NCBI GenBank assembly: GCA_016934195.1
Contig: JAFGTJ010000318.1
Location: 1 to 40,137, forward strand
Source: Anaerolineae bacterium
GTDB lineage: Bacteria; Chloroflexota; Anaerolineae; Aggregatilineales; Aggregatilineaceae
DNA: 40,137 nucleotides
Reading direction: 5' to 3'
Made by a program: the position numbers and the translations under genes. Under the pieces are notes generated by a model that saw only the letters and a list, made by a program, of their open reading frames with translations, did no database searches and had not been told where the DNA came from. Shown one piece after another: positions 22,533 through 31,971 of this stretch; the stretch's first letter is position 1, and every line of letters begins with the position of its first letter.

Positions 22533-23024
22533 ATGGATGCTTTGGCCGTGATTTGCAAGCGGCGCAGCGTGCGCGATTACACGGGCGAATCGATTCCGCG
22601 TGAGGACCTGGAAACTATCGTGGATGCGGCGCGATTGGCTCCGTCCGGTCATAATAACCAGCCCTGGGAATTTATCGTTATCACGGACCCGACCATGATC
22701 CAGCAGCTCAAAGTGGCGGCGCAGTGGATGGAGAAGGCCGGGGCGATCATCGCGGTAGTGATGGACCCGGAGTCGCGCTGGTGGGTGGAGGACGGTTCCG
22801 CCGCTGTGACCACTATGCTGCTTGCGGCGACGGCGTTGGGGTATGGTTCGTGCTGGTTGGAGGGCAATACCCTGTCGCGCGAAGAGAAGTTCAAGTCATT
22901 GTTGGGTATTCCCGATGATAAGCGGCTGCTGACCCTGGTGCCGGTTGGTGTGCCGCTGAGATGGCCGACTAAAGAAAAGAAATCGTTGGCCGAGGTCATT
23001 CACTGGGAGAGATACGGCCAGTAG
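22533..23024 (+). CDS. Nitroreductase family FMN-dependent oxidoreductase
   Basis: 163 residues, short for the family but complete. RRSVRDYTGESIPREDLETIVDAARLAPSG is the N-terminal FMN-phosphate-binding signature, followed by NNQPWEFIVI. The middle (DGSAAVTTMLLAATALGYGSCWLEG) and end (LVPVGVP) provide the second FMN-contact region and the G-x-P turn. GAAAGGA lies nine bases before the ATG. Such small members reduce nitroaromatics, quinones or thiol-flavin intermediates with NAD(P)H, but the substrate cannot be read from sequence. It has no operon partner: yifB follows after 85 bases on the same strand. Confidence 0.92.
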   Translation: MDALAVICKRRSVRDYTGESIPREDLETIVDAARLAPSGHNNQPWEFIVITDPTMIQQLKVAAQWMEKAGAIIAVVMDPESRWWVEDGSAAVTTMLLAATALGYGSCWLEGNTLSREEKFKSLLGIPDDKRLLTLVPVGVPLRWPTKEKKSLAEVIHWERYGQ

Positions 23025-23109
23025 CCCGGCCTCTGCTTTTCTGATTCTGGTATCTGCGCTAGGATTGGATAGGTTTTCGACAGGTTTTCCGTGACGTCTG
23101 GATGGAATT

Positions 23110-24645
23110 ATGCTCTCAACCGTTTATTCGTGTGCGCTTGTTGGTCTGGAAGGTGAAATTGTCCAGGTCGAGGTGGATTTTAACCCGCTGTCGCTTCCGG
23201 CGTTTACCGTTGTGGGACTGCCCGATACGGCTGTGCAGGAAAGTCGGGAACGGGTCCGGGCCGCGATTCGCAACACCGGCTTGAGATTTCCCAACAAGCG
23301 CTACACGGTCAATCTTGCGCCTGCCGACTTACGGAAGGAAGGTCCCGTTTATGATTTGCCAATTGCCGTTGGGGTGCTGGCGTCAACCGATCAACTCCCG
23401 TTACAGAAGTTGGTCGGGGCGCTGTTTATCGGCGAATTGTCGCTGGATGGCAGCGTGCGGCATGTGAAAGGAATTTTGCCGGTAGCTTATCGCGCCTGGG
23501 AGGAAGGGTACGAACGCCTTTATGTGCCCGAAGAAGACGCGCCCCAGGCCGCGCTGGTGCCGGACATTGACATTATCCCTGTCAAGTCGTTGGGGCACCT
23601 GGTCGAGCATCTCTATGATTTGCAGGTGATTCCCCCCTATGTTCGCAGCGAACTCAATCTCCAGGTTCCGCCTGACCTGGACGGCTTGACTGATTTTGCT
23701 GATGTCAAAGGTCAGGAACATGTCAAGCGGGCGTTGGAAGTGGCCGCTGCCGGGGGACATAATGTGCTGATGGTTGGGCCACCGGGGGTAGGTAAAACGC
23801 TCCTGGCGCGCGCCTTGCCTGGAATCTTGCCCACCATGTCGCTTGACGAAGCGTTGGAAGTGACCCGCATTTACTCGGTTGCCGATCTGCTGCCGGCGGA
23901 TAAGCCGTTGATCCGTATTCGCCCCTTTCGTGCGCCGCATCATACGGTCAGCGAAGCGGGACTCATTGGCGGCGGATCGTGGCCGCGTCCCGGCGAGGCG
24001 TCGTTGGCTCACCGGGGGATTCTGTTCGCTGACGAGATTCTGGAATTTGGCAGTCATACGTTGGAAGTGCTGCGCCAACCGATTGAAGACAAGCATGTAA
24101 CCATCAGCCGGGCGCGGGTAGCGCTGACGTTTCCAGCCAACTTCATGCTGATCGCGGCGATGAATCCCTGCCCGTGTGGATATCATGGCGATCCGGTGCG
24201 CGAATGCACCTGTTCTTCATCGACGATCCGCCGCTACCAGCAGCGTTTGTCAGGGCCACTGCTGGACCGGATCGACATTTATATCGAAGTGCCGCGCGTT
24301 GATTACGACAAACTAACGGATGATCGGCGCGGCGAGTCGTCGGCTTCGGTGCGGGCGCGGGTGGAAAACGCCCGCGCTCACCAGCGCCAGCGCTTTCACA
24401 ATGAACGCCGCCTCCAGGCTAATGCCGACATGGGGGCCAGCGACATCCGGCATTTTTGCCAGCCGGATGCCGCCGGGAAACAATTGCTCAATATCACGCT
24501 GCGCCAGATGCAGCTTAGCGCGCGGGCGTATCACCGCATTCTCAAGTTGGGTCGGACAATTGCCGATCTTGCAGGCAGCGAGGTGATCGAAGTGGCGCAT
24601 CTGGCCGAAGCGATCCAATATCGCCCACGTAAGCTCATGTACTGA
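23110..24645 (+). CDS. comM: YifB/ComM family Mg-chelatase-like AAA+ ATPase
   Basis: 511 residues, normal length. The N-terminal Lon-like fold begins [20 protein letters not shown] and includes [21 protein letters not shown] and [19 protein letters not shown]. The ATPase core has Walker A GPPGVGKT (about 223-230), the [16 protein letters not shown] block, Walker [11 protein letters not shown], and the Cys cluster [11 protein letters not shown]...CTCS. The C-terminal Mg_chelatase part ends [18 protein letters not shown]. In naturally transformable bacteria ComM is a branch-migration helicase that aids integration of incoming DNA, and comEC is present in this window. The last 11 bases overlap convergent typA. 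Confidence 0.93.
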   Translation: MLSTVYSCALVGLEGEIVQVEVDFNPLSLPAFTVVGLPDTAVQESRERVRAAIRNTGLRFPNKRYTVNLAPADLRKEGPVYDLPIAVGVLASTDQLPLQKLVGALFIGELSLDGSVRHVKGILPVAYRAWEEGYERLYVPEEDAPQAALVPDIDIIPVKSLGHLVEHLYDLQVIPPYVRSELNLQVPPDLDGLTDFADVKGQEHVKRALEVAAAGGHNVLMVGPPGVGKTLLARALPGILPTMSLDEALEVTRIYSVADLLPADKPLIRIRPFRAPHHTVSEAGLIGGGSWPRPGEASLAHRGILFADEILEFGSHTLEVLRQPIEDKHVTISRARVALTFPANFMLIAAMNPCPCGYHGDPVRECTCSSSTIRRYQQRLSGPLLDRIDIYIEVPRVDYDKLTDDRRGESSASVRARVENARAHQRQRFHNERRLQANADMGASDIRHFCQPDAAGKQLLNITLRQMQLSARAYHRILKLGRTIADLAGSEVIEVAHLAEAIQYRPRKLMY

Positions 24646-26491
24646 TCAGGTCGGCGCGGCGTTTCCGTTCCTTCTGGCGATTTTCGTGATTGAGAATGCG
24701 CTTGCGGATACGCAGACTGTGCGGGGTCACTTCGAGCAGTTCGTCATCACCCAGGAACTCAATAAAATCATCCAGGCTCATATGGCGCGCTGGATTCAAG
24801 CGCAGTTCCTCGCCGTAATATTTGGTGTGAACCGCTGTGAGATTCTTGGTCTTCGTGACGTTGATCGGCAGGTCCTCAGCGCGAATGTGTTCTCCGATAA
24901 CCATGCCCTCATACACTTCGGCTTTGGGTTCGATAAAAAATGTGCCGCGTGTCTGGGAATGTGTCATGGCATAGGCGCTGGCTACACCAGTTTCCCAGGC
25001 TACCAGGCTGCCGAACTGACGCTCTGGCAGGGTGCCGACCAGCGGACTGTACCCGTGAAATAGAGTGTGCATCTGGCCGAGTCCTTTGGTGGCGCGCAGA
25101 AATTGAGATCGGAAGCCGAGTAGCCCTCGCGTGGGAACCAGGTATTCCATGTTGGTTGTACCGTTTTGAGAGTCCATATTCACCATTTGTGCCCGCCGCG
25201 CGCCCAATAGTTCGACGACGGTGCCGACCAGCGCGTCGGAGACTTCGATATAGACGTCTTCCATCGGTTCGAGTGTCTGGTCGGTTTTTGGATCGTGGCG
25301 GAAGATCACTTCCGGTTTGCTCACGTCGAATTCGTAGCCTTCGCGCCGCATCGTTTCGATCAGGATTGCCAGATGCAGTTCGCCGCGTCCGCTGACGATA
25401 AACCGGTCGGGCTGGCTGCTGTCTTCGACGCGCAGGGCGACATTGCTGCGTGTTTCTTCATACAGGCGTTGGCGCAGACGGCGTGATGTTCCCCATCCGG
25501 TTTTTCCCTCGCGCCCGGCAAAGGGCGAGGTATTCACGCCAAAGGTCATGCGTACCGTCGGTTCTTCGATGCTGATCGCCGTGAGTGGAGTCTCAATTAC
25601 CGGGTCGGCAATGGTGTCACTGATGCCGATTTCGTCAAGACCGCCAAATGCGAGGATATCGCCCGCTGCTACTTCCTCTACCTCTTGTTTTGCCAGGTTA
25701 TGATAGGTGAACAGGTAGGTGATCTTGCCTTCTGTGCGTTCGCCCTGCGGAGTCAGCCGGACGATGTTCATACCCTTACGCAACGTGCCCGACCGCAAAC
25801 GACCTACGCCGATTTGACCCTTATAGGAATCGTATTCGAGAGTCGTGACTTGAAGCTGCGCGGGCGCATCGAGTTCTACAGTGGGCGGCGGGACTTCCTT
25901 CAGGATCGTTTCAAACAGCGCGGTGAGATTGGGTTGGATATTATCCGACGAATAGCCTGAATGTCCTTCCAGGCCAATCGCGTAGATAATGGGGAAATCG
26001 GCCTGTTCGTCGCTCGCGCCCAGTTCGATGAACAGGTCAAATGTGTGGTTTAGTACGTCGCTGGCGCGCGCGTGGGAGCGGTCAACTTTATTGATGACCA
26101 CAATGATCCGCAGCCCTAGCGCCAGGGCTTTACGCAACACGAAGCGCGTCTGGGGCATCGGCCCTTCGACGGCATCAATCAGCAGCAGCGCGCCGTCTAC
26201 CATCGTCAGCACGCGCTCAACTTCGCCGCCGAAATCGGCATGACCGGGAGTATCCACGATGTTGATTTTGATATTGTTCCAGGTGATCGCGGTGTTTTTT
26301 GCCAGGATTGTGATACCGCGTTCGCGTTCAAGCACATTGCTGTCTAAAATGCGCTCGCCAGCGGTGGCAGCAGTGGCAGCGTCACGGAACACCAGGGCTT
26401 GCTTGAGCATTCCGTCTACCAGCGTAGTTTTGCCATGATCGACATGGGCAATAATGGCGATGTTGCGGATATCGGATCGCGTTTGGTTCAC
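24635..26491 (-). CDS. typA: Translational GTPase TypA/BipA
   Basis: 618 residues from GTG 26491, which has AGGGA seven bases upstream and gives [23 protein letters not shown], close to known starts. An ATG at 26518 would add nine residues without a ribosome binding site and remains possible. G1 AHVDHGKT, G2 context RGITI, G3 [11 protein letters not shown] and G4 NKVDR are intact. Later come an EF-G-like domain II, the [18 protein letters not shown] segment and the TypA-specific C-terminus ([22 protein letters not shown]). TypA binds the 70S ribosome and supports 50S assembly and stress or low-temperature growth. It is convergent with yifB, overlapping by 11 bases. Confidence 0.97.
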   Translation of the reverse strand: MNQTRSDIRNIAIIAHVDHGKTTLVDGMLKQALVFRDAATAATAGERILDSNVLERERGITILAKNTAITWNNIKINIVDTPGHADFGGEVERVLTMVDGALLLIDAVEGPMPQTRFVLRKALALGLRIIVVINKVDRSHARASDVLNHTFDLFIELGASDEQADFPIIYAIGLEGHSGYSSDNIQPNLTALFETILKEVPPPTVELDAPAQLQVTTLEYDSYKGQIGVGRLRSGTLRKGMNIVRLTPQGERTEGKITYLFTYHNLAKQEVEEVAAGDILAFGGLDEIGISDTIADPVIETPLTAISIEEPTVRMTFGVNTSPFAGREGKTGWGTSRRLRQRLYEETRSNVALRVEDSSQPDRFIVSGRGELHLAILIETMRREGYEFDVSKPEVIFRHDPKTDQTLEPMEDVYIEVSDALVGTVVELLGARRAQMVNMDSQNGTTNMEYLVPTRGLLGFRSQFLRATKGLGQMHTLFHGYSPLVGTLPERQFGSLVAWETGVASAYAMTHSQTRGTFFIEPKAEVYEGMVIGEHIRAEDLPINVTKTKNLTAVHTKYYGEELRLNPARHMSLDDFIEFLGDDELLEVTPHSLRIRKRILNHENRQKERKRRADLIST

Positions 26492-26563
26492 AGTGTTTCC
26501 CTGTTGCTTATTCGTCATTTGCGGGGCCAGCGCGATAGTGAGCGTGGTCCATCCAACTAATGA

Positions 26564-26593
26564 TTGTCGTTGAAAATCATGATATTGTATAGA
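26564..26593 (+). promoter_or_regulatory. Candidate promoter of the O-antigen ligase/TPR gene
   Basis: TTGTCG (26564-26569), an 18-base spacer and TATAGA (26588-26593) in the divergent gap after typA. The TTG start codon follows only 13 bases after the -10, so the leader would be very short. Confidence 0.35.
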
Positions 26594-26606
26594 GGCAGGT
26601 GTAATT

Positions 26607-28916
26607 TTGACGGATTATTATCGTCAATTGGCCGCGCGCGCGCTGGTTTTGCTGCTGGTAACGTATGTGCTGGTGTTTGGCGGCACGTTCAACGGTATGT
26701 TGAATATGCCGTTTCCGGTAGTGTCGTTGGTCCTGCTGACGATCCTGGCGGTGGGCTGGTTGGTGATTTTGTGGATTCGCCCGCTTCAGGTTTTGCCCGG
26801 TGCGCTGCTGACTCCGGCAATAGCGTTATGGGCGGCGGCATTCATTTTTTCCACGCTGTATAACTCGTCTGGACGGACCTATACCGGGCTGTGGTATGCC
26901 GGACTTTATACGGCGGCGTGGTGGGTATTGAGCGATTGTCGGCAGCGGGGACTGCGCGGGCAGTGGATCACCGATGGCGCGCTGTTGGCTTCGGTTCCAC
27001 TGCTGATTTTTGGACTGGCCCAGGTGATGTCCTGGTTTCCGGTATGGTTGGTATTGGATGGAGTTGAGGTAGCCTTTATCCCACCGCGTCCGTCTGGCAG
27101 CCTGGGGAATCCCAATACGTTTGGAGCGGTGTTGGCGCTGCTGCTGCCGTTCGGCATTGTGCGGGCGCGTTGGTCCGAACGATCCCCGGATCGCGTGTTG
27201 TGGAGTCTGTGGGTGTTGGCCGCGTTGGGAATGCTGTATCTGACGTATTCACGCGGCGCGTGGTTGGCTGCCGGAGTCGCCCTGGTGACGCTCAGCGGGC
27301 TGGCGTTGCATCGCTGGAATCTGGTCAACTTCGCTGCGTGGCGCGCGTGGTGGAGACGACTGCCTCACCGTATACGGTTCGGAATCGGGGCGGGGGGATT
27401 GGTGGTGCTGGTGCTTGGCGTTGCATTGGTATTGGCTGCGTTGCGCGCATTTGATACGCCGCGCCGAGATACTGGCGAACGCATCCGGTTTTACGAAACG
27501 GCTGTGCGTGATTTCCGCGATCAGCCATTAACCGGAACCGGCCCATTTACGTTCGGTCTGAGCCTGCTCGAAGAATTTTCCGTCCCGCCCGATCATCCTC
27601 ATGCTCACGCGCATAATCTGGTCCTTAATGTCGCGGCGGAAATGGGACTGCCGGGCCTGATCGCGCTGGCGGCAACCGTGATGCTGATCGCACGGCATGG
27701 TTGGCGCGCGTTGGCCCGCGCGCGGGATGTGCGTGAATGGGCATATACGGCGGCGTGTGGCGCGGCGTTGGTGGCGATAGGCGCGCATAGCTTGATCGAT
27801 ATGCCGCTGATGACTCCGGCGGTGATGCTGCTGGTATTGGGCATTCTGCCGGTAGGGGCGTATAACCATACGCCCCCACAAAACCCATTTGTCAGCGGTA
27901 TCTTATACCGGCTTGCAGCACTGGCATTATGGGGATCGGTGCTTGTCGTGGGATGGTGGTCGGTGAGCATATACGCGGATTACGTGCGCGGCGAGCGGCT
28001 GTTAGTAGATGGCGAATACCGGGCAGGTGCGGACGTGCTGCGTGAGGTGGCCGCTGCACAACCCGATATTGCGCTGTATCACGCTCAATATGGCTATGCG
28101 TGCGGATTGGCGGTGTATGCCGGTGATGAAACCCTGTTGCAGCCGGGAATCGCCGCGTACCGGCGCGCGCTGGACCGTGAAGCGCCTCACGCGGTCTGGT
28201 GGACCAATCTCGCCGCGTTGTACTGGCAGGCGAACGAATACGATCATGCGATCAGCGCCATGTTGCAAGCGGTGGATTATGCGCCGGATGATCCCGATTT
28301 GTGGCTTAACCTGGGCGTGTATTACGAGGAATCGGGTCAGAATACGCAGGCGCAGGAAGTGTATCGCCGGGTATTGGCGCTGGATGTGCGGTGGGGACAT
28401 GCGTCGTTCTGGACCTTAACCCCACTGCGGCGCGAACTTCTGGCCACCAATCCACCGCTGCCCACGCCATCTATGCGTGCTGAACGTTTATGGCAGGCCG
28501 GGCAGCGTGACGCGGCGCTGGACATTCTCCAACGCGAAATCGACCGCGATCCCACGCAGCCGGACCCGTATACGGACATCGCGCGCCTGTACCTGTTAGC
28601 CGGGGAATTGGATCGCGCCGGGGATTACCTGGAGGCGGCGCGGTTGCTGATTCATACTGATTTGGGGCGAGCGTGGTTATATGCTGTTGAAGCTGAACTC
28701 GCGCTGGCAAAGGGGGATCATGAGATGTGGGCCGCACGCCGCGAGTCGGCGCGGGATTTGGTGCTGCCGGATAAGACCGGGCGCACGTTGTATTACGGGC
28801 GCGAGGTTGCGTATTTCCAGTTTTTGCGTGTGCGGGTGCGCGGATCGCTGCTGCCACAGGTCAACGCACTAGGACCTGATCCCATCCTGGCTGATCTGCT
28901 GTTCAGCCGCGAGTAA
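26607..28916 (+). CDS. O-antigen ligase/Wzy_C family polymerase fused to TPR domain
   Basis: 769 residues from a TTG start with AGGCAGG about seven bases upstream. About ten or more hydrophobic helices occupy residues 8-440. The O-antigen ligase (Wzy_C) signatures are visible: [33 protein letters not shown], and, after a periplasm-facing loop with [21 protein letters not shown] split around the catalytic Arg region, [20 protein letters not shown] near residue 330. From about 450 to the end is a TPR-rich domain ([37 protein letters not shown]). The membrane part should transfer or polymerise lipid-linked glycans at the outer leaflet; the acceptor is unknown. Other glycan biosynthesis genes are absent nearby. 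Its 3' end overlaps mobA by 48 bases tail to tail. Confidence 0.88.
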   Translation: MTDYYRQLAARALVLLLVTYVLVFGGTFNGMLNMPFPVVSLVLLTILAVGWLVILWIRPLQVLPGALLTPAIALWAAAFIFSTLYNSSGRTYTGLWYAGLYTAAWWVLSDCRQRGLRGQWITDGALLASVPLLIFGLAQVMSWFPVWLVLDGVEVAFIPPRPSGSLGNPNTFGAVLALLLPFGIVRARWSERSPDRVLWSLWVLAALGMLYLTYSRGAWLAAGVALVTLSGLALHRWNLVNFAAWRAWWRRLPHRIRFGIGAGGLVVLVLGVALVLAALRAFDTPRRDTGERIRFYETAVRDFRDQPLTGTGPFTFGLSLLEEFSVPPDHPHAHAHNLVLNVAAEMGLPGLIALAATVMLIARHGWRALARARDVREWAYTAACGAALVAIGAHSLIDMPLMTPAVMLLVLGILPVGAYNHTPPQNPFVSGILYRLAALALWGSVLVVGWWSVSIYADYVRGERLLVDGEYRAGADVLREVAAAQPDIALYHAQYGYACGLAVYAGDETLLQPGIAAYRRALDREAPHAVWWTNLAALYWQANEYDHAISAMLQAVDYAPDDPDLWLNLGVYYEESGQNTQAQEVYRRVLALDVRWGHASFWTLTPLRRELLATNPPLPTPSMRAERLWQAGQRDAALDILQREIDRDPTQPDPYTDIARLYLLAGELDRAGDYLEAARLLIHTDLGRAWLYAVEAELALAKGDHEMWAARRESARDLVLPDKTGRTLYYGREVAYFQFLRVRVRGSLLPQVNALGPDPILADLLFSRE

Positions 28917-29489
28917 CTGTTCCGGCGTGTTGATGTTCTGGAAGGATCGCCCTTCAGGGTCGAAGCGCATATATTCGACTGGTTCCAGGTGACGCACGCG
29001 CACATCATCATGGAAACCGATCACTTTGAGCCGGTCCGCGTCGAGTCGCGCGCGAATCGGCTGTAGACAGGCCCGGCTGTAGATCGCGTGCAGTCCTTGC
29101 GGGTGATCATTGACGACCGGCACGATCACGTCATACGGCCCGCCGTTTTCGTCCCGCAGATCGATCATGTAATGCAGCAGGGTCGGATTGAGAAACGGCA
29201 TATCACAGGCGACGGTCAGGATATAGTCGCTCTGGCTGTGGTAAATGGCCGAATAGATGCCGCCCAACGCGCCTTTACCGGGTAATACATCCCTGAACGC
29301 TGGCAGACTGAACCCGGCATATTTGTCGGGATGGTTGGTGCATAGAATCGTTTCGTCCTGGCCCAGACTGGCGATATGCGCCAGAATGTGCGCGATCATG
29401 GGTTTGCCGTCCAGCAGCACAAACGCTTTATCCTGGCCCATCCGGGAACTTTGCCCTCCGGCGATGATGGCAACAGTGAGAGTTGGCAT
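28869..29489 (-). CDS. mobA: Molybdenum cofactor guanylyltransferase
   Basis: 206 residues from ATG 29489, supported by CAGGAG eight bases upstream; the frame to 29525 adds twelve unlikely residues. The nucleotidyltransferase signature AGGQSSRMGQDKA is at residues 10-22. The segments DVLPGKGALGGIYSAI and VACDMPFLNPTLL carry the substrate loop and the metal-binding Asp, and INTPEQL is near the C-terminus as expected. MobA links GMP to molybdopterin to give the bis-MGD/MGD cofactor of molybdoenzymes. No molybdoenzyme or other moa/moe gene lies in the window. Its last 48 bases overlap the end of the O-antigen ligase gene on the opposite strand. Confidence 0.93.
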   Translation of the reverse strand: MPTLTVAIIAGGQSSRMGQDKAFVLLDGKPMIAHILAHIASLGQDETILCTNHPDKYAGFSLPAFRDVLPGKGALGGIYSAIYHSQSDYILTVACDMPFLNPTLLHYMIDLRDENGGPYDVIVPVVNDHPQGLHAIYSRACLQPIRARLDADRLKVIGFHDDVRVRHLEPVEYMRFDPEGRSFQNINTPEQLLAAEQQISQDGIRS

Positions 29490-29532
29490 GTGATTTTCTC
29501 CTGAGTGTTTACCAGAATATAGCACTTGTGCC

Positions 29533-29562
29533 TGGACGGTGGCAGATGCGGCGCGCTATAAT
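29533..29562 (+). promoter_or_regulatory. Promoter of lipA
   Basis: TGGACG (29533-29538), an 18-base spacer and a perfect TATAAT (29557-29562). The GTG start is 37 bases downstream of the -10. Confidence 0.6.
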
Positions 29563-29598
29563 CTGCGTGAATAAGAGTAACCGAGATGGAGCGTATGC

Positions 29599-30531
29599 GT
29601 GGCTGATATCATCAAAACGGACGACATTCAGATAGCCGAGCGTCCGAAGCGCCGCCCGGAATGGATCAAGGTGCGCGCGCCCAGCGGCGAGACGTATGAA
29701 ATGGTGCGCGGGTTAATGCGTGGCAAGCAGCTTCACACCGTCTGTGAAGAGGCGATGTGTCCCAATATTGGCGAGTGTTGGGGTAGTGGGACGGCCACGT
29801 TTTTGATGCTGGGCGATGTATGCACCCGGTCATGCCGGTTTTGCGACATCGCAACCGGGCGTCCGGCTCCGCTGGACTGGCAGGAGCCGAATCGCGTCGC
29901 GGAGTCGGTCCGGTCGATGAATCTGCGCCATGTGGTGATTACGAGTGTGAACCGGGATGAGCGCAAGGACGGCGGCGCGCCGATTTTCGCCATGGTGATC
30001 GAACGTATCCGGCAGGTGCAGCCGGGGTGCAGCATCGAGGTGCTGATCCCTGATTTTAAGGGACGTCCCGAAGCGCTCAAGATCGTGATGGATGCGCAGC
30101 CGGAAATCCTGAATCACAACGTCGAGACGGTGCCGCGCCTGTTCCGGCAGGTGCAGCCCCAGGATCATTATGAGTGGGCCGAGGCTACGCTGCGTAACGC
30201 GAAGGCGATGGATCCGTTGGTATTGACCAAGAGCGGCATTATGGTTGGTCTGGGCGAAACGTTCGACGAAGTGGTCACGGTGATGGAAGACCTCGCACAG
30301 TGGGGCGTCAATATTCTCACCATCGGGCAGTATTTGCAGCCGAGCAAAAAGCATATGCCCATCGACCGTTATTACACGCCGGACGAATTTGAGGAATTCA
30401 AGCGGATCGGCCTGGAATTGGGATTCAAGTGGATCGAGTCAGGACCGCTGGTGCGCAGCAGTTACCACGCGGAGCAGCAGGTCCGCCAGCTTTCCCAACT
30501 GAACCATTTTCGTCTGCGTGAGCAGGGTTAG
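29599..30531 (+). CDS. lipA: Lipoyl synthase
   Basis: 310 residues from GTG 29599, with GGAG at 29588-29591 seven bases upstream. This radical SAM enzyme inserts two sulfurs into protein-bound octanoyl chains. Both iron-sulfur clusters are readable: the auxiliary-cluster cysteines Cys49, Cys54 and Cys60 ([12 protein letters not shown]), and the radical SAM triad Cys75-x3-Cys79-x2-Cys82 (CTRSCRFC). The C-terminal RSSYHA supplies the serine ligand. [16 protein letters not shown] and [11 protein letters not shown] are family-typical blocks. lipB is not adjacent. The gene stands alone and ends in a strong bidirectional terminator shared with the convergent DnaB-like gene. Confidence 0.97.
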   Translation: MADIIKTDDIQIAERPKRRPEWIKVRAPSGETYEMVRGLMRGKQLHTVCEEAMCPNIGECWGSGTATFLMLGDVCTRSCRFCDIATGRPAPLDWQEPNRVAESVRSMNLRHVVITSVNRDERKDGGAPIFAMVIERIRQVQPGCSIEVLIPDFKGRPEALKIVMDAQPEILNHNVETVPRLFRQVQPQDHYEWAEATLRNAKAMDPLVLTKSGIMVGLGETFDEVVTVMEDLAQWGVNILTIGQYLQPSKKHMPIDRYYTPDEFEEFKRIGLELGFKWIESGPLVRSSYHAEQQVRQLSQLNHFRLREQG

Positions 30532-30551
30532 GGTCTTGTGCCCTGAAAAAG

Positions 30552-30583
30552 AAAACGCCGGGGACCTGTCTCCGGCGTTTTTT
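30552..30583. terminator. Strong bidirectional rho-independent terminator
   Basis: An 11-position stem (30554-30564 with 30569-30579, one G-U pair) has a CCTG tetraloop and T6 on the plus side. The A-rich flank at 30545-30555 gives TTTTCTTTTT on the minus side. It lies between the stops of convergent lipA and the DnaB-like gene and should end both transcripts. Confidence 0.92.
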
Positions 30584-30603
30584 CGTTGCTGGAGTATGCG
30601 AAT

Positions 30604-31791
30604 TTACGACTCGATGATTTTATCATCGATGAGCTGCTGCTGCACGCGCTGACCGCGTGGATCAAAGGCAAAGAAGGGCGCGTGAAGCTGGAATTCCATG
30701 TCTTGCATGGCGCGTCCGGCCCGGTTTTTCTCGATGGTGAAGACCACCCAATCCCGGTATTGGCGGGCCTGGTATGGGTTGAACGCGACATGTTCTTTTG
30801 ACAGAATGTGATATTTGTTGTTCATGATCACGGCGATATCGCACTCGTAGTCCAGCGCCGAAGACCCGCGCAGGTGGAACAAATGCAGGCGGTTGGCTTT
30901 TAACCCTTCGCGGTCGGCGGCGACGATGGCCCAGACCGGCACGCCCAATGCCAGCGCGATGTCTTTCAGGCCCTCGACCACAATCGTGACTTTTTCGCCT
31001 TCGTCGGTGGCGCGTTCGGGGTGGATGGCGACTTTTTGCAGGTAGTCCACGAAGACCGTGACGTTGCCGCCAGTTGCGTCACACAGTCGGGCGGTCATTT
31101 CTCGGATGGAACGCAGTGTTGTGACTGCCGGACTCGCTTTCACCAGGATGAGCCGGTCGGCGTAGCGGTTCATGCGGGCCAACGCCATTGACGTTCTGGC
31201 GTTTTCGCGCAGAATGCCTTGCAGCGATCCACCGCTGTCGCCGCCGCGCAGCGTGCTTTTGGCGCGTTCGGCGATGATCACGTCGTACAGGTCTTTGAGT
31301 CGGATACCGCCCTTCGCGTCAATTTCTGGCGGGTTGACGCTTTCCAGGCAGAGCAGGCGGTTCATGAGGTGGGTTTCAGTGTGTTCGTAGGACAGGTAGA
31401 AAGCAAACTGTCCGCCGCGCATGGCGACGTTTCGGGCGATTTGCAGGGTGGCGATGGTCTTGCCGATTCCCTGCGCGCCGCCCAGGAGGATCAATTCAGT
31501 TTTGCGCAGTCCGCCCCCGATCATGCCGTCCAGTGGATCAAACCCGGTGGGCAAAGGAACGTATTCGGTCAGGTCGCCGCGTACCACCATGTCATTGGCT
31601 TCACCCATCACTTGCGCCAGCGTGCGGGGCATGTGGGCTGCATTGCGGTTGGTGCGCTTATGCGATACTTGCCGCCGGGGTTCGCTGTATTGGGCGTCAT
31701 CATGGGTATAATTTTGCGGCGTGACGTCAGGCGTTTGCGAACTCGATGCGGGTTTGTCTGCCATGTCATCGTGGAAACGTCGTGTTGCCAT
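30604..31791 (-). CDS. DnaB C-terminal-domain-like RecA-fold ATPase
   Basis: 395 residues. The first 75 are polar and probably disordered (Gln, Ser, Asp and Arg-rich). A DnaB-type helicase core follows: TGFDPLDGMIGGGLRKTELILLGG split around Walker A GGAQGIGKT (K111), YLSYEHTETHLMNRLLCLES in the H1a position with its glutamate, Walker B TVFVDYLQKV, and LRGSSALDYECDIAVIMNN, which parallels the RGSGAIEQDAD block. The N-terminal DnaB dimerisation domain and linker helix are missing, so it is not an ordinary replicative helicase. AAAGGA lies 12 bases before ATG 31791; ATG 31764 (MADKPASSS) is an alternative. It may be a DnaB-related, RadA-like or phage-derived ATPase. It has its own promoter and shares a terminator with lipA. 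Confidence 0.85.
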   Translation of the reverse strand: MATRRFHDDMADKPASSSQTPDVTPQNYTHDDAQYSEPRRQVSHKRTNRNAAHMPRTLAQVMGEANDMVVRGDLTEYVPLPTGFDPLDGMIGGGLRKTELILLGGAQGIGKTIATLQIARNVAMRGGQFAFYLSYEHTETHLMNRLLCLESVNPPEIDAKGGIRLKDLYDVIIAERAKSTLRGGDSGGSLQGILRENARTSMALARMNRYADRLILVKASPAVTTLRSIREMTARLCDATGGNVTVFVDYLQKVAIHPERATDEGEKVTIVVEGLKDIALALGVPVWAIVAADREGLKANRLHLFHLRGSSALDYECDIAVIMNNKYHILSKEHVAFNPYQARQYRDWVVFTIEKNRAGRAMQDMEFQLHAPFFAFDPRGQRVQQQLIDDKIIES

Positions 31792-31827
31792 AACTTTATA
31801 CGTTCCTTTGTGTATTGTGTTTCTATG

Positions 31828-31856
31828 ATTCTACAGGTGTCATGAAATCTGTGCAA
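31828..31856 (-). promoter_or_regulatory. Promoter of the DnaB-like gene
   Basis: On the minus strand TTGCAC (31851-31856), a 17-base spacer and TAGAAT (31828-31833), 37 bases before ATG 31791. Confidence 0.55.
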
Positions 31857-31904
31857 TAAGCGTTCGTTTGATTAGGGCGATCTTCTGGTTAGTTCCTGGT
31901 ATAT

Positions 31905-31935
31905 TTGCGATGAGGAGTTGGTCTTGTGCTATACT
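31905..31935 (+). promoter_or_regulatory. Candidate promoter of ppk1
   Basis: TTGCGA (31905-31910) and TATACT (31930-31935) with a 19-base spacer, longer than optimal, 37 bases before the ppk1 ATG. The suboptimal spacing could indicate an activator; no Pho-box-like direct repeats are evident. Confidence 0.4.
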
Positions 31936-31971
31936 TCTACGTGATTGATTTGTAAAGGTACGGTTGGAATC

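Noticed and set aside
23401-24186. 261-codon minus-strand frame inside yifB
   Set aside because: Antisense to conserved AAA+ motifs; no ribosome binding site or recognisable protein features.
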